A DNA stretch of 5,893 nt from Desulfocapsaceae bacterium (GTDB taxonomy: Bacteria > Desulfobacterota > Desulfobulbia > Desulfobulbales > Desulfocapsaceae): positions 1 to 5,893 of the forward strand of contig JAOZLO010000195.1 in the NCBI GenBank assembly GCA_029934775.1. Reading direction: 5' to 3'. Positions 5,385-5,893 of this stretch are shown one piece after another (position 1 is the first letter of the stretch; every line of letters starts with the position of its first letter). The translations under genes and the position numbers were made by a program. A model generated the notes under the pieces. That model ran no database searches. It saw only the letters and a program-made list of their open reading frames with translations, and was not told where the DNA came from.

Positions 5385-5893
5385 TAGGAGTTTGCCCTGT
5401 CTCTGCTAGAAAATTGTTGCATTTTACAAAGATATCTGAACCTAAAAAACCTCTGTGGGCAGAAAGAGGCGAAGGGTGGCTTGTGGCCAGTACCAGATGT
5501 TTGCTCTGATCAATAAAAGCTGTTTTCTTTTGAGCAAATGCGCCCCAGAGCATAAAAACTGTATTCTGTCTTTTCCTGGATATTGTTTCAATTAAACTAT
5601 CCATTACTTTGTGCCAGCCTAAATTAGAGTGAGAATTTGGACTTTTGGCAACCACTGTTAAGCTGGCATTAATTAAAAGTACGCCCTGTACCGCCCACCG
5701 GGTTAAATCACTTTCCAGACTGATATTTTTACCATTATAGATAGATCGATTAATTTCCTGTAAAATATTTCTCAGTGAGGGGGGGATCGGTATTCCTTTT
5801 CTAACGGAAAAGCATAACCCATGAGCTTCGGGGCCTTTTTCCGGATGTTCATTAAAATAGGGATCCTGGCCAATTATAACAACTTTTGTATTG
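5374..5893 (-). CDS. ung: Uracil-DNA glycosylase, family 1 (5' end missing)
   Basis: Ung removes uracil from DNA by cutting the N-glycosidic bond and starts base-excision repair. About 172 C-terminal residues are visible, of roughly 225 in the family; the start lies beyond the right edge. Motif A is present as VVIIGQDPYF (Asp codon at 5863-5865), with the catalytic Asp and the thymine-excluding Tyr. AHGLCFSV supplies the Phe that stacks on uracil, LLINASLTV the uracil-binding Asn, LLWGAFAQKK is conserved, and HPSPLSAHRG (5449-5478) provides the catalytic His and the intercalating Leu loop. The protein ends GQTPITW, shortly after the usual final motif. Motif A differs from the usual GQDPYH: His is Phe, followed by about five extra residues (NEHPEKGPE where E. 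coli has GPGQ). The key residues are otherwise intact, so activity is likely. The gene is tail-to-tail with the CBS gene, overlapping it by 11 bases, with no visible terminator between them. Confidence 0.96.
   Translation of the reverse strand, partial: NTKVVIIGQDPYFNEHPEKGPEAHGLCFSVRKGIPIPPSLRNILQEINRSIYNGKNISLESDLTRWAVQGVLLINASLTVVAKSPNSHSNLGWHKVMDSLIETISRKRQNTVFMLWGAFAQKKTAFIDQSKHLVLATSHPSPLSAHRGFLGSDIFVKCNNFLAETGQTPITW

Overview
The window looks like a chromosomal housekeeping segment from a Gram-negative, AT-rich bacterium. The LPS-transport permease LptF implies an outer membrane. The M23 peptidase with its long N-terminal region recalls deltaproteobacterial relatives (Desulfuromonadota/Desulfobacterota), but that placement rests on remembered family resemblance, not a search. 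There is no tRNA, rRNA, CRISPR array, transposase or phage gene.

Layout, left to right. (1) The 3' part of a plus-strand M23 metallopeptidase gene runs in from the left edge to 1067. (2) A minus-strand gene for a 57-residue protein with two CxxC pairs (1107-1280, rubredoxin/zinc-ribbon-like) converges on it and is divergent from lptF. (3) A leader of about 190 bases holds a plausible promoter and a nested inverted repeat. (4) lptF (1474-2901) encodes a six-helix permease with an unusual C-terminal cysteine-rich domain resembling the Ada metal-binding domain. (5) A 319-base gap (2902-3220) holds several short palindromes and a strong nested inverted repeat. (6) nnr (3221-4822) encodes bifunctional NAD(P)H-hydrate repair. 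(7) A tandem-CBS protein gene (4908-5384) follows on the same strand. (8) The 3' part of ung (uracil-DNA glycosylase) lies on the minus strand; its last 11 bases overlap the end of the CBS gene, and it runs out of the right edge.

The genes do not form one pathway: envelope maintenance (M23, LptF), cofactor repair (Nnr), nucleotide-sensing regulation (CBS) and DNA repair (Ung) sit side by side. Only nnr and the CBS gene could plausibly be co-transcribed.

I see no convincing complete new system. The observations most worth a second look are the LptF-Ada-like fusion, the structured segment just upstream of nnr, the hairpin leader of lptF, the 57-residue CxxC protein, and the non-canonical motif A of Ung. 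A 13-base palindromic motif occurs three times in intergenic DNA (1068, 3086, 3169) and may belong to a dispersed repeat family.
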